From NCBI GenBank assembly GCA_001023535.1, contig CP011020.1, positions 644,595 through 708,594 on the forward strand: a stretch of DNA of 64,000 bases, given 5' to 3'. The notes under the pieces were generated by a model. The model was not told where the DNA came from. It did no database searches and saw only the letters and a program-made list of their open reading frames with translations. The DNA is from Pseudomonas chlororaphis. Its GTDB lineage: Bacteria; Pseudomonadota; Gammaproteobacteria; Pseudomonadales; Pseudomonadaceae. The position numbers and the translations under genes are program-made. Positions 8,583 to 17,866 of this stretch are shown in pieces. The stretch's first letter is position 1, and the number at the start of each line of letters is the position of its first letter.

Positions 8583-9137
8583 ATGCCCATTCAGAATTCC
8601 CCGTATCAAGCGTTCGCCACCCTGCTGAGTTCCAGCGGTCATCCTGTCTCGCCTGCCGAACTGCACGGCCTGCTGCTCGGGCGCAGTTGCGCCGGCGCCG
8701 GTTTCGATGTCGAGGGCTGGTTGGCCGATGCCGCCGAACTGCTCGAAGGCGAGCCGGCGGACAATGTCCGCAATGCACTTGTTGGCCTGCAGGAAATGGT
8801 CAAGGGCGAATTGACCAGCGACGACATGACCGTCGTCCTGCTGCTGCCCACCGACGACACCCCCCTGGCTGAACGTGCTGCTGCATTGGGCCAGTGGTGC
8901 CAGGGTTTCCTCGCCGGCTTCGGCCTGACTCGCCGCGAATACGCGCTGAGCGAAGAAGCAAAAGAAGTGTTGCAGGATTTGGCCGCGATCTCCCAGGTCC
9001 AGGATGCCCTGGAAGAGTCCGACGACGGCGAAAGCGACTACATGGAAGTGATGGAATACCTGCGGGTCGCGCCCTTGCTGCTGTTCACCGAGACCCGGAA
9101 AACCTCGGAACCGGCCGCCAAGCCGTCCTTGCACTGA
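8583..9137 (+). CDS. YgfB/YecA family (UPF0149) protein
   Basis: 184 residues with the UPF0149 signature: [12 protein letters not shown] near the N-terminus, then [11 protein letters not shown] and the [14 protein letters not shown] end. The family is universally linked to pepP-ubiH, as here. YgfB in P. aeruginosa has been implicated in regulating ampDh3 and beta-lactam tolerance; a similar role here is an inference. It is the first gene of the ygfB-pepP-ubiH-ubiI operon, divergent from zapA. Confidence 0.88.
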   Translation: MPIQNSPYQAFATLLSSSGHPVSPAELHGLLLGRSCAGAGFDVEGWLADAAELLEGEPADNVRNALVGLQEMVKGELTSDDMTVVLLLPTDDTPLAERAAALGQWCQGFLAGFGLTRREYALSEEAKEVLQDLAAISQVQDALEESDDGESDYMEVMEYLRVAPLLLFTETRKTSEPAAKPSLH

Positions 9138-9164
9138 TCGCCTGAAAGGGAACGCCGCCTGCCC

Positions 9165-10499
9165 ATGATTCATATCCCGAAAGCGGAATACGGCCGTCGC
9201 CGCAAGGCGCTGATGGCGCAGATGGAGCCCAACAGCATCGCGATCCTGCCTGCTGCCGCCGTGGCGATCCGCAACCGCGACGTCGAGCACGTCTACCGCC
9301 AGGACAGCGACTTCCAATACCTCAGCGGCTTCCCCGAACCGCAGGCCGTGATCGTGCTGATGCCCGGTCGCGCCCATGGCGAGTACATCCTGTTTTGCCG
9401 CGAGCGCAACGCCGAGCGCGAGCTGTGGGATGGCTTGCGAGCCGGCCAGGAAGGCGCGATCCGCGACTATGGCGCCGACGACGCCTTCCCCATCACCGAC
9501 ATCGACGACATCCTGCCGGGCCTGATCGAAGGGCGCGACCGGGTGTATTCGGCCATGGGCAGCCACCCGGAATTCGACCGGCACCTGATGGAGTGGATCA
9601 ACGTGATTCGCTCCAAGGCCAACCTCGGCGCCCAGCCGCCGAACGAATTCGTTGCCCTGGATCACCTGCTGCACGACATGCGCCTGTATAAATCGGCGGC
9701 GGAAGTGAAGGTGATGCGCGAGGCGGCGCGGATTTCCGCCCAGGCCCATATCCGGGCGATGCAGGCGGCGCGCCCGGGGCTTTACGAATACAGCCTCGAG
9801 GCCGAACTGGACTACGAGTTCCGCAAGGGCGGGGCGAAGATGCCGGCCTATGGCTCGATCGTCGCGGCGGGGCGCAACAGCTGCATCCTGCACTACCAGC
9901 AGAATGACGCGTTGCTCAAGGAGGGCGACCTGGTGCTGATCGACGCCGGCTGTGAAATCGACTGCTACGCCAGTGATATCACCCGGACCTGGCCGGTCAG
10001 CGGCAAGTTTTCGCCCGAACAGAAAGCGATCTATGAAGTGGTGCTGGCGGCCCAGGAAGCGGCGTTTGCCGAGATCGCGCCGGACAAGCATTGGAACCAG
10101 GCCCACGAAGCGACGGTCCGGGTCATCACCGAAGGGTTGGTGCGCCTGGGGTTGCTGGAGGGCGAGGTGGACGAACTGATCGCCAGTGAAGCCTACCGGG
10201 CCTTCTATATGCACCGTGCCGGCCACTGGCTGGGCATGGATGTACATGACGTGGGCGAATACCGGGTCGGCGGCGAATGGCGGGTACTGGAAGTGGGCAT
10301 GACACTGACGGTGGAACCCGGCATCTACATCAGCCCGACCGACCGTAGCGTAGCGAAAAAATGGCGCGGCATTGGCGTGCGCATCGAGGATGACGTGGTA
10401 GTGACCAAAACCGGTTGTGAAATCCTGACCCGAGGCGTGCCCAAGACGGTCGCCGAGATCGAGGCCCTGATGGCTGCGGCCCGGGCGCAAGCGGCATGA
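9165..10499 (+). CDS. pepP: Xaa-Pro aminopeptidase
   Basis: 444 residues. PepP removes N-terminal residues next to proline, using two manganese ions. The pita-bread C-terminal domain shows all metal ligands: the two aspartates in LIDAGCEIDCYASDITRTWP, His in HRAGHWLGMDVHD, Glu in VEPGIYI, and Glu in GVRIEDDVVVT. The stop overlaps the ubiH start (ATGA, 10496-10499), indicating translational coupling. Confidence 0.96.
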   Translation: MIHIPKAEYGRRRKALMAQMEPNSIAILPAAAVAIRNRDVEHVYRQDSDFQYLSGFPEPQAVIVLMPGRAHGEYILFCRERNAERELWDGLRAGQEGAIRDYGADDAFPITDIDDILPGLIEGRDRVYSAMGSHPEFDRHLMEWINVIRSKANLGAQPPNEFVALDHLLHDMRLYKSAAEVKVMREAARISAQAHIRAMQAARPGLYEYSLEAELDYEFRKGGAKMPAYGSIVAAGRNSCILHYQQNDALLKEGDLVLIDAGCEIDCYASDITRTWPVSGKFSPEQKAIYEVVLAAQEAAFAEIAPDKHWNQAHEATVRVITEGLVRLGLLEGEVDELIASEAYRAFYMHRAGHWLGMDVHDVGEYRVGGEWRVLEVGMTLTVEPGIYISPTDRSVAKKWRGIGVRIEDDVVVTKTGCEILTRGVPKTVAEIEALMAAARAQAA

Positions 10500-11683
10500 G
10501 CCGGGTCAACCTGGCGATCGTCGGTGGCGGCCTGGTGGGGGCGAGCCTGGCGCTGGCCTTGCAAGCCGGCGCCAAGGCCCGGGGCTGGAAGATCCTGCTG
10601 ATCGAGCCCTTCGCCCCAGGCGATGCCTGGCAGCCGAGCTACGATGCCCGATCCTCGGCCTTGTCCTACGGCGCCCGACAGATTTATCAGCGCCTGGGTG
10701 TCTGGCAGCAGATTTCCCGACGCGCCGAGCCGATCAAGCAGATCCACGTGTCCGATCGCGGGCGGTTTTCCACGGCGCGCCTGTCGGCGATGGAAGAGGG
10801 CGTGCCGGCGTTGGGCTACGTGGTGGAAAACGCCTGGCTGGGCCAATGCCTGTGGCAAGGCCTCGACAAGGACGTGGTCAGTTGGCGCTGTCCGGCCCAG
10901 GTGACGCGAATGGAGCCGCTGGTCGGCGGCTACCGCCTGACCCTCGACGACGAAACCACCCTGGAATGCGATCTCGCCGTGCTGGCCGACGGTGGCCGTT
11001 CGGGGCTGCGAGAGCAACTGGGCGTCGGCGTGCGGCATCGACCTTATGACCAGAGCGCGCTGATCGCCAACATCACCCCCAGCGAAGCCCACAACGGCAT
11101 GGCTTTCGAGCGCTTCACCGATGACGGGCCGATGGCGTTGCTGCCGCTGCCGGAGAACCGCTGCGCGCTGGTCTGGACCCGCCAGGGGATGGACGCGCAA
11201 CGGCTGGCAGCCCTTGACGAGCGCAGCTTCCTCAGCGAATTGCAGGGCGTGTTCGGCTATCGCCTGGGCACGCTCAAGCAGGTGGGCGCGCGCCACCTGT
11301 ACCCGTTGGCGCTGGTGGAGGCCGAGGAGCAGGTCCGCCCGCACCTGGCGATCCTTGGCAATGCCGCCCACAGCCTGCACCCGATCGCCGGGCAGGGCTT
11401 CAACCTGTCCCTGCGCGATGCCCAGGCCCTGGCCGAAGCCTTGCTCGACAGCGACCGCGAGCCCGGCGACTTTGCCGTATTGCAGGCCTATCGCGAGCGC
11501 CAGCGCATGGACCAGGCCCTGACCGTGGGTTTCTCCGATCAGGTCACGCGCCTGTTCGGCAGCAGCCTGCCGCTGGTGTCCGTGGGACGTAACCTCGGTT
11601 TGCTCGGCCTCGACCTGCTGCCGCCGGCCAAGCGTTGGTTCGCCCGGCAGGCCATGGGGATCGGGACGCGGCCCGATGTGTAG
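10496..11683 (+). CDS. ubiH: 2-octaprenyl-6-methoxyphenol hydroxylase
   Basis: 395-residue FAD monooxygenase that hydroxylates the ubiquinone ring precursor. It has the N-terminal dinucleotide motif AIVGGGLVGASLALAL and the second FAD motif GNAAHSLHPIAGQGFNLSLRD near residues 285-305, which contains the GD/NAAH.P..GQG signature of the UbiH/COQ6 family. It follows pepP with an ATGA overlap and is followed 61 bp later by a paralogous hydroxylase. Confidence 0.93.
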   Translation: MSRVNLAIVGGGLVGASLALALQAGAKARGWKILLIEPFAPGDAWQPSYDARSSALSYGARQIYQRLGVWQQISRRAEPIKQIHVSDRGRFSTARLSAMEEGVPALGYVVENAWLGQCLWQGLDKDVVSWRCPAQVTRMEPLVGGYRLTLDDETTLECDLAVLADGGRSGLREQLGVGVRHRPYDQSALIANITPSEAHNGMAFERFTDDGPMALLPLPENRCALVWTRQGMDAQRLAALDERSFLSELQGVFGYRLGTLKQVGARHLYPLALVEAEEQVRPHLAILGNAAHSLHPIAGQGFNLSLRDAQALAEALLDSDREPGDFAVLQAYRERQRMDQALTVGFSDQVTRLFGSSLPLVSVGRNLGLLGLDLLPPAKRWFARQAMGIGTRPDV

Positions 11684-11744
11684 GCCGGCGATGGGACATT
11701 CTTTTCATGGGCGGCGCGTGTCGCCCGCTAAACAGGCTTAAAGC

Positions 11745-12968
11745 ATGGAATTGCGTGCAGATCTGCTGATTGTCGGTGCGGGTATGGTCGGCAGCGCCCT
11801 GGCGCTGGCGTTACAGGGCAGTGGCTTGCAAGTGTTGCTGCTCGATGGCAGTCCGCTGAGCGTCAAGCCCTACGACCCCCAGGCCGCGTTCGAGCCGCGG
11901 GTCAGTGCCCTGTCGGCGGCCAGCCAGCGGATCCTCGAACGCCTGGGCGTGTGGGAGGGCATCACTGCCCGGCGCGCCAGTCCGTATACCGACATGCATG
12001 TCTGGGACGGCAGCGGCACCGGGCAGATCCACTTTTCAGCCGAAAGCCTGCATGCCGACGTCCTGGGGCACATCGTTGAAAACCGAGTGGTGCAGGATGC
12101 CTTGCTGGAACGCCTGCATGACTGCGACCTCGGCCTTTTGGCCAACGCTCGGCTCGAACAGATGCGCCGCTCCGGCGATGACTGGTTGCTGACCCTGGCG
12201 GACGGTCGCAGCTTGCGGGCGCCATTGGTGATCGCTGCCGATGGCGCGAATTCGGCTGTGCGGCGCCTGACGGGCGTCGCGACGCGTGAATGGGATTACC
12301 TGCACCATGCCATCGTGACCAGCGTGCGCAGTGCCCGGCCGCATCGCCTGACGGCCTGGCAGCGCTTCACCGACAACGGCCCGCTGGCGTTCCTGCCTCT
12401 GGAGCGTGACGGCCAGCACGACTGGTGCTCGATCGTCTGGTCCACCACCCCTGGCGAAGCGCAGCGCTTGATGGCGCTGGATGACGGTGCGTTCTGCAGC
12501 GAACTGGAGCGGGCTTTCGAAGGCCAACTGGGCGCGGTGCTGAGCGCCGACCCGCGCCTGTGCGTGCCGCTGCGCCAGCGCCATGCCAAGCGCTACGTGG
12601 CCGAAGGGCTGGCGCTGATCGGCGATGCGGCCCACACCATTCACCCATTGGCCGGACAAGGCGTGAACCTCGGTTTCCTCGACGCCGCGGTATTGGCCGA
12701 GGTGCTGCTCCAGGCGGCGGGCCGGGGCGAGCGCCTGGCGGACGTGAAGGTGCTGAGCCGCTTCGAGCGCCGCCGCATGCCTCACAACCTGGCGTTGATG
12801 GCGGCCATGGAGGGCTTCGAGCGACTGTTCCAGGCCGACCCGTTGCCGGTGCGCTGGTTGCGTAACACCGGCCTGAAGCTGGTGGACCGCCTGCCCGAAG
12901 CCAAGGCGTTGTTCGTGCGTGAGGCGCTGGGGCTGATTGGCGATTTGCCGGATCTGGCCAAGGCCTGA
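11745..12968 (+). CDS. ubiI: UbiH/UbiI-family FAD hydroxylase (VisC-like)
   Basis: 407 residues, paralogous to the preceding UbiH: LIVGAGMVGSALALAL at the N-terminus and IGDAAHTIHPLAGQGVNLGF in the C-terminal half. In this operon position the protein is the one called VisC / UbiI, a ring hydroxylase of ubiquinone synthesis. Which ring carbon it acts on cannot be read from sequence alone, so the symbol is tentative. Confidence 0.8.
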   Translation: MELRADLLIVGAGMVGSALALALQGSGLQVLLLDGSPLSVKPYDPQAAFEPRVSALSAASQRILERLGVWEGITARRASPYTDMHVWDGSGTGQIHFSAESLHADVLGHIVENRVVQDALLERLHDCDLGLLANARLEQMRRSGDDWLLTLADGRSLRAPLVIAADGANSAVRRLTGVATREWDYLHHAIVTSVRSARPHRLTAWQRFTDNGPLAFLPLERDGQHDWCSIVWSTTPGEAQRLMALDDGAFCSELERAFEGQLGAVLSADPRLCVPLRQRHAKRYVAEGLALIGDAAHTIHPLAGQGVNLGFLDAAVLAEVLLQAAGRGERLADVKVLSRFERRRMPHNLALMAAMEGFERLFQADPLPVRWLRNTGLKLVDRLPEAKALFVREALGLIGDLPDLAKA

Positions 12969-12993
12969 AAAATGTGGGTTGGAGCTTATGCTC

Positions 12994-13019
12994 CTATCGC
13001 GAGCGTGCTCGCGATAGGG
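12994..13019. terminator. Strong hairpin after the ubi operon
   Basis: Arms CCTATCGCGAGC (12994-13005) and GCTCGCGATAGG (13008-13019) are perfectly complementary around GT. It follows the ubiI stop by 25 bp. It lacks a T-run and is a REP-like element; it probably protects or ends the ubi operon mRNA. Confidence 0.5.
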
Positions 13020-13091
13020 CCGGGACAGTCGCCCTGGGAATCCATCTGCGCAACATTTGGAAATGTCTCCGCCCACTGTTCGATTGAGATG

Positions 13092-13115
13092 CCAAATGTG
13101 AGTCCTTATCATTTG
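13092..13115. promoter_or_regulatory. Fur-box-like operator
   Basis: Read on the minus strand, GCAAATGATAAGGACTCACA plus TTTGG aligns closely with the GATAATGATTATC-type Fur consensus flanked by GCAAAT / ATTTGC. It ends 28 bp before the start of the ferric-iron binding protein, where Fur would block the promoter. Confidence 0.65.
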
Positions 13116-13143
13116 CGCACTTCATCATCGAGAGACTGCTCCC

Positions 13144-14148
13144 ATGTCGGCATCCAAGCGCCTGCTGTCCGCCCTCGCCCTGACCCTGGCAGGCACCACC
13201 GCCGCCCAGGCTGCCGATGAGGTGGTGGTCTACTCCTCGCGTATCGATGAGCTGATCAAGCCTGTCTTCGATGCCTATACCAAGAAGACCGGCGTATCGG
13301 TGAAGTTCATCACCGACAAGGAAGCGCCGTTGATGCAGCGGATCAAGGCCGAGGGCGAGAACGCCACCGCCGACCTGCTGCTCACCGTCGACGCCGGCAA
13401 CCTCTGGCAGGCCGAGCAGATGGGCATTCTGCAACCGTTCACCTCCCCGGTGATCGATGCCAACATCCCACCTCAATACTGTGCGTCCTCCCACGCCTGG
13501 ACCGGCTTGAGCCTGCGGGCGCGAACCATCGTCTATTCCACCGACCGGGTCAAACCCGCTGAATTGAGCACCTATGAGGCCCTGGCGGGCGAGCAGTGGG
13601 AGGGTCGGCTGTGCCTGCGAACCTCCAAGAAGGTCTACAACCAGTCCCTGACCGCCACGCTGATCGAAACCCACGGCGCGGAAAAAACCGAGGAAATCCT
13701 CAAGGGCTGGGTTCGCAACCTGTCCACCGACGTGTTCTCCGACGACACTGCGCTGCTTGAGGCTATCAACGCCGGGCAGTGCGACGTGGGGATCGTCAAT
13801 ACCTACTACTATGGCCGTCTGCACCAGCAGAAACCGGACCTGAAGGTGAAGCTGTTCTGGCCGAACCAGGCCGACCGCGGTGTGCACATCAACCTCTCGG
13901 GCATCGGCTTGACCCGGCATGCACCGCACCCTGAGGCCGCCAAGCAACTGGTGGAATGGATGACCACGCCAGAAGCGCAAAGCATCTTTGCCGATGTGAA
14001 CCAGGAGTTTCCGGCCAACCCGAAAGTCGAGCCGTCCAAGGAAGTCGCGGCCTGGGGCACGTTCAAGGCCGACACCCTGCCGGTGGAAGTGGCCGGTAAG
14101 CGCCAGGCCGAGGCGATTCGCATGATGGATCGGGCTGGCTGGAACTGA
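13144..14148 (+). CDS. Ferric iron ABC transporter, periplasmic binding protein
   Basis: 334 residues with a signal peptide ending near AAQAADE. The mature part begins [11 protein letters not shown], typical of FbpA/FutA/SfuA proteins, with [13 protein letters not shown] and the paired-tyrosine segment [10 protein letters not shown] that binds iron in this family. It delivers Fe3+ to the permease encoded downstream. A Fur-box-like site overlaps its presumed promoter. This is the counterpart of P. aeruginosa PA5217. Confidence 0.9.
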   Translation: MSASKRLLSALALTLAGTTAAQAADEVVVYSSRIDELIKPVFDAYTKKTGVSVKFITDKEAPLMQRIKAEGENATADLLLTVDAGNLWQAEQMGILQPFTSPVIDANIPPQYCASSHAWTGLSLRARTIVYSTDRVKPAELSTYEALAGEQWEGRLCLRTSKKVYNQSLTATLIETHGAEKTEEILKGWVRNLSTDVFSDDTALLEAINAGQCDVGIVNTYYYGRLHQQKPDLKVKLFWPNQADRGVHINLSGIGLTRHAPHPEAAKQLVEWMTTPEAQSIFADVNQEFPANPKVEPSKEVAAWGTFKADTLPVEVAGKRQAEAIRMMDRAGWN

Positions 14149-14203
14149 CCGAACGGTAACGGCCCCCTGGGCATGCAGGGGGGCTCGTTCCTGGGATTGG
14201 CCC

Positions 14204-14291
14204 GTGGCGAGGGAGCTTGCTCCCGCTGGGCTGCGTAGCGGCCCTTTGTGTGAGCGCTGCGCACTCAAGCGGGAGCAAGCTCCCTCGCCAC
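14204..14291. repeat. Inverted REP pair (GTGGCGAGGGAG family)
   Basis: Arms 14204-14226 and 14269-14291 (GTGGCGAGGGAGCTTGCTCC...) are perfect 23-bp inverted repeats about 40 bp apart. The same family occurs at 38068-38198. It sits between the binding-protein and permease genes and may reduce read-through so that the binding protein is made in excess. Confidence 0.85.
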
Positions 14292-14343
14292 ATGCTACAC
14301 AGCATGTGTGCCTGCCGATGCATCACTTGAACGAGAGCCTTCC

Positions 14344-15960
14344 TTGACCCACCCCGTCCAACGCCGCTGGTATCCCCTGGTCTTCGCCATCGCCGCGTTG
14401 GTCCTGCTGCCCTTGAGCGTGCTAGTGCTGTCCTGGCAAAGCATCGACCCGCAGATCTGGTCCCATTTGTGGGACACCCAGATGCCCCGGCTGCTGGGCA
14501 ATACCCTCACGTTGATCCTGGGGGTGGGCGTCGGGGTGACGGTGCTGGGCGTCAGCCTCGCCTGGCTCACCAGCTTGTGTGAGTTCCCCGGCAGGCGCTG
14601 GCTCGACTGGGCATTGATGCTACCGTTCGCGATTCCGGCCTACGTGCTGGCATTCGTCTTCGTGGGCCTGCTGGATTTCGCCGGCCCGGTGCAGACGCTG
14701 ATGCGCGAATGGTTCGGCAGCGGCCTGCGCTTGCCCAGGGTGCGTTCCACCGGTGGGGTGATTCTGGTGCTGGTCCTGGTGTTCTATCCGTATGTCTACC
14801 TGCTGGCGCGAAGTGCGTTCCTGGCCCAGGGCAAGGGATTGATGGAAGCGGCGCGGGTGCTCGGGCAATCGCCGTGGCAAGCGTTCTGGCGGGTGGCGCT
14901 GCCGATGGCGCGGCCGGCCATCGGGGCCGGCGTGGCCTTGGCGTTGATGGAGACCCTGGCCGACTTCGGCGCGGTGTCGGTGTTCAACTTCGACACGTTC
15001 ACCACTGCCATCTACAAGACCTGGTACGGTTTCTTCAGCCTGTCCAGTGCCGCTCAACTGGCGAGCCTGCTGTTGCTGGTGGTGATGCTGGTGCTCTACG
15101 GCGAGCGCCGGGCCCGTGGCGCCCATCGTGCCAGCAACGAGAGGCCGCGGAGCAAGGCCCTGTACCCGTTGCGCGGCTTCAAGGCCGTGGCGGCCAGCGG
15201 CTGGTGCTTGCTGGTGTTCGCCTGTGCGTTTGTCATCCCGGTGCTGCAGTTGCTGGTGTGGTTCTGGCAGCGCGGGCGCTTCGACCTGGATGAACGCTAC
15301 GCCGGGCTGATCGCCCACACCCTCTACCTGGGCGGGCTGGCCGCGCTGGTCACCGTTGCCGTGGCCTTGCTGCTGGCGTTCGCCCGGCGGCTGGCGCCGA
15401 CCCGGCCGATTCGCGCCGCGGTTGCCGTGGCCAACCTGGGCTATGCCTTGCCTGGCTCAGTGCTGGCCGTGTCGATCATGCTTGCGTTCAGCTACCTGGA
15501 CCGTGCGTGGGTCATCCCACTGTCGAACTGGCTCGGTGGCGCGGGCAAACCCTTGTTGCTGGGCAGCCTGTCGGCGTTGTTGCTGGCGTATCTGGTGCGC
15601 TTCCTGGCCGTGGCCTACGGCCCGCTGGAAAGCAGCCTGGCGCGAATTCGCCCGTCACTGCCTGAGGCCGCACGCAGCCTTGGTGTCAGTGGGCCGCGAC
15701 TGTTTTTCAAAGTGTATCTGCCGCTGCTGGTGCCCGGCACGCTCAGCGCGGCGCTGCTGGTGTTCGTCGACGTGCTCAAGGAAATGCCCGCGACCCTGCT
15801 GATGCGCCCGTTCGGCTGGGACACGCTGGCGGTACGGATCTTCGAAATGACCAGCGAAGGCGAATGGGCTCGGGCCGCGCTGCCAGCGCTGACCCTGGTG
15901 CTGGTCGGGTTGTTGCCGGTCATCGGATTGATCCGGCGCTCGGCCCATCGAATTGGCTAG
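14344..15960 (+). CDS. Ferric iron ABC transporter permease (fused, FbpB type)
   Basis: 538 residues with two consecutive permease halves, each with about six membrane segments and an EAA loop: first at EAARVLGQSPWQAFWRVALP, second at EAARSLGVSGPRLFFKVYLP. This is the FbpB/SfuB arrangement of Fe3+ importers. No ATPase gene follows in the window, so the ATP-binding subunit must be encoded elsewhere. I prefer TTG 14344, preceded by GAGAG, over GTG 14308, which lacks an RBS; the choice is uncertain. Confidence 0.88.
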   Translation: MTHPVQRRWYPLVFAIAALVLLPLSVLVLSWQSIDPQIWSHLWDTQMPRLLGNTLTLILGVGVGVTVLGVSLAWLTSLCEFPGRRWLDWALMLPFAIPAYVLAFVFVGLLDFAGPVQTLMREWFGSGLRLPRVRSTGGVILVLVLVFYPYVYLLARSAFLAQGKGLMEAARVLGQSPWQAFWRVALPMARPAIGAGVALALMETLADFGAVSVFNFDTFTTAIYKTWYGFFSLSSAAQLASLLLLVVMLVLYGERRARGAHRASNERPRSKALYPLRGFKAVAASGWCLLVFACAFVIPVLQLLVWFWQRGRFDLDERYAGLIAHTLYLGGLAALVTVAVALLLAFARRLAPTRPIRAAVAVANLGYALPGSVLAVSIMLAFSYLDRAWVIPLSNWLGGAGKPLLLGSLSALLLAYLVRFLAVAYGPLESSLARIRPSLPEAARSLGVSGPRLFFKVYLPLLVPGTLSAALLVFVDVLKEMPATLLMRPFGWDTLAVRIFEMTSEGEWARAALPALTLVLVGLLPVIGLIRRSAHRIG

Positions 15961-15984
15961 GTGCCAGTCCTACATCATGCGGCT

Positions 15985-15990
15985 ACAATG
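15985..15990 (+). promoter_or_regulatory. Candidate -10 element before gcvT
   Basis: TACAAT lies about 125 bp upstream of gcvT in a 153-bp gap, without a convincing -35. The leader ends with GAAGGAGAAA before the start codon. I looked for glycine-riboswitch core motifs in this leader and did not find them. Confidence 0.3.
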
Positions 15991-16113
15991 CGCGGCATTC
16001 GGTGCGGTCCGTCTGTCGGACCGGGTAACTGAGAACGGCTGACGCGCCTTTTTTCCAGGTGTGCGCTGTGCAGTATCCGTCCGCACCTTCGCCAAGCCCG
16101 GAAGGAGAAACCC

Positions 16114-17196
16114 ATGGGACAGCGTACGCCTCTGTATGACCTTCATCTCGCCCTCGGCGCGAAGATGGTCGATTTTGGCGGTTGGGATATGCCCTTGCAT
16201 TATGGCTCGCAGGTCGAGGAACACCATCAGGTGCGACGTGACTGCGGGGTGTTCGATGTATCCCACATGACCGTGATCGATGTCGCCGGTCCCCAGGCCA
16301 AGGCCTGGCTGCAGCGTTTGCTGGCCAACGACGTCGATCGCTTGCAGGACACAGGACGTGCCTTGTACAGCAGCATGCTCAATGAGCGCGGCGGTATCGT
16401 CGATGACATGATCATCTACCGCGTCGAGAACGGTTACCGGCTGGTCTTCAATGCCTCGACCCGCGACCAGGATCTCGCCTGGATGCAGGCTCAGCTCGGC
16501 GCCTACGACGTGCAATTGCACGAGCGCCCCGAGTTGGCGATGCTGGCGATCCAAGGCCCCCATGCGCGACAGAAGATCGCTGAGCTGGTCAGTCAGTCGC
16601 GTGGCCAGTTGATCCAGCAACTCAAGCCCTTCGAAGGGCGTGCCGATGGCGAATGGTTCATTGCCCGCACCGGCTATACCGGTGAGGATGGCCTGGAAAT
16701 CGTCCTGCCCGCCCGCGAGGCCCCAAGCTTCTTCAACGACCTGGTCGGTGCCGGTATTTCCCCCATTGGTCTTGGCGCTCGCGACACGTTGCGCCTGGAG
16801 GCCGGCATGAACCTCTACGGCCAGGACATTCACCAGGACGTTTCACCGCTGGCCTCGAACATGGCCTGGAGCATTGCTTGGGAACCGGCGAGCCGCCAAT
16901 TCATCGGCCGCAGCGCGCTGGAGGCCGAACTCGCGGCCGGCGTGCAGCACAAACTGGTTGGGCTGGTGCTGGAGGAGCGGGGTGTCTTGCGCGCCCATCA
17001 GGTGGTTCGCATCGCCAATGTTGGCGAAGGGGAGATCACCAGTGGTAGTTTTTCTCCTACGCTTAGCAAGTCGATCGCCCTGGCACGCGTGCCGATGGCC
17101 ACCGCCGACCGGGCCGAGGTAGAAATTCGTGGCAAGTGGTACCCGGTACGAGTGGTCAAGCCGACCTTCGTCCGCCATGGCAAAACCCTGATCTAA
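16114..17196 (+). CDS. gcvT: Aminomethyltransferase (glycine cleavage T protein)
   Basis: 360 residues. GcvT transfers the aminomethyl carbon from lipoyl-GcvH to tetrahydrofolate, releasing ammonia and making methylene-THF. Landmarks are FGGWDMPLHYGSQVEEH near the N-terminus, GVFDVSHM, the folate-site region SSMLNERGGIVDDMI, and TGYTGEDGLEI. The start follows GAAGGAGAAACCC. It is the first gene of what should be a gcvT-gcvH-gcvP operon; gcvH follows but gcvP does not. Confidence 0.95.
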   Translation: MGQRTPLYDLHLALGAKMVDFGGWDMPLHYGSQVEEHHQVRRDCGVFDVSHMTVIDVAGPQAKAWLQRLLANDVDRLQDTGRALYSSMLNERGGIVDDMIIYRVENGYRLVFNASTRDQDLAWMQAQLGAYDVQLHERPELAMLAIQGPHARQKIAELVSQSRGQLIQQLKPFEGRADGEWFIARTGYTGEDGLEIVLPAREAPSFFNDLVGAGISPIGLGARDTLRLEAGMNLYGQDIHQDVSPLASNMAWSIAWEPASRQFIGRSALEAELAAGVQHKLVGLVLEERGVLRAHQVVRIANVGEGEITSGSFSPTLSKSIALARVPMATADRAEVEIRGKWYPVRVVKPTFVRHGKTLI

Positions 17197-17248
17197 CTGT
17201 ATGCGGCAGGCCGCCGGCCGCTGACACTTTCTCTTGAGGACACAGAAT

Positions 17249-17635
17249 ATGAGCGATATCCCTGCCGAACTGCGTTTTGCCGAAAGCCATGAGTGGGCAC
17301 GCCTGGAGGCCGACGGCACCGTTACCGTCGGCATCTCCGACCACGCCCAGGAAGCCTTGGGTGACGTGGTATTCGTCGAGCTGACCGAAGTGGGCAATGT
17401 GTTTGAAGCGGGCGCTCAAGCGGGTGTGGTGGAGTCGGTCAAGGCGGCTTCCGATATCTATTCGCCAATTGCTGGCGAAGTGATTGCCGTCAACGATGAA
17501 CTGGGCGGTTCGCCCGAGCTGTTGAACTCCGATCCCTACGGCGCCTGGATCTTCAAGCTCAAGCCTTCCAACGCCCAGGCCGACCTGGCCAAACTGCTGG
17601 ATGCCGCGGGCTACAAGGCCGCCATCGGCGAGTAA
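17249..17635 (+). CDS. gcvH: Glycine cleavage H protein
   Basis: 128 residues. GcvH shuttles the aminomethyl group on lipoamide between the P and T proteins. The lipoylated lysine is in [15 protein letters not shown], and the N-terminal [12 protein letters not shown] is typical. ATG 17249 has GAGGA 8 bp upstream; an in-frame upstream codon would add five residues. It is followed by a REP element and a foreign-looking Rhs gene rather than gcvP. Confidence 0.95.
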   Translation: MSDIPAELRFAESHEWARLEADGTVTVGISDHAQEALGDVVFVELTEVGNVFEAGAQAGVVESVKAASDIYSPIAGEVIAVNDELGGSPELLNSDPYGAWIFKLKPSNAQADLAKLLDAAGYKAAIGE

Positions 17636-17645
17636 CGCAGAACCT

Positions 17646-17673
17646 GTGGGAGCGGGCTTGCTCGCGAATGCGG
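17646..17673 (+). repeat. Single REP element (GTGGGAGCGGGCTTGCTCGCGAA family)
   Basis: One copy of the common fluorescens-group REP starts 10 bp after gcvH. The family recurs at 22591-22680, 30593-30679, 49144-49231 and 49433-49460. It marks the left edge of the gap that precedes the Rhs gene. Confidence 0.8.
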
Positions 17674-17817
17674 TTTATCAATCACCCGATGTGACTGATC
17701 CGCCGCCTCCGCGAACAGGTTCGCTGGGTACAGCCTTCCGCGTTATCAAGCAGAGAAATGGTTTTTCACGAACCACCGGTAAGGACGTGGATAATTCAAA
17801 AGATCAACAGTCTCTTA

Positions 17818-17866
17818 GCCATCTGCCATCTGCCATCTGCCATCTGCCATCTGCCATCTGCCATCT
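17818..17866 (+). repeat. Seven tandem copies of GCCATCT
   Basis: Seven exact copies of the heptamer GCCATCT lie in the 396-bp gap between gcvH and the Rhs gene. The repeat is noncoding as far as I can tell. Heptamer arrays change length by strand slippage, so the copy number may vary between strains. The rest of the gap (17674-18031) becomes AT-rich rightward and holds no recognisable gene. Confidence 0.9.

Noticed and set aside
8550..10490. 646-codon minus-strand frame opposite ygfB and pepP
   Set aside because: Composition (His, Asp, Gln, Val runs) is that of a mirror frame; pepP and ygfB have all family motifs on the other strand.
15961..16113. Glycine riboswitch before gcvT
   Set aside because: The conserved glycine aptamer core and tandem arrangement are not visible in the 153-bp leader.
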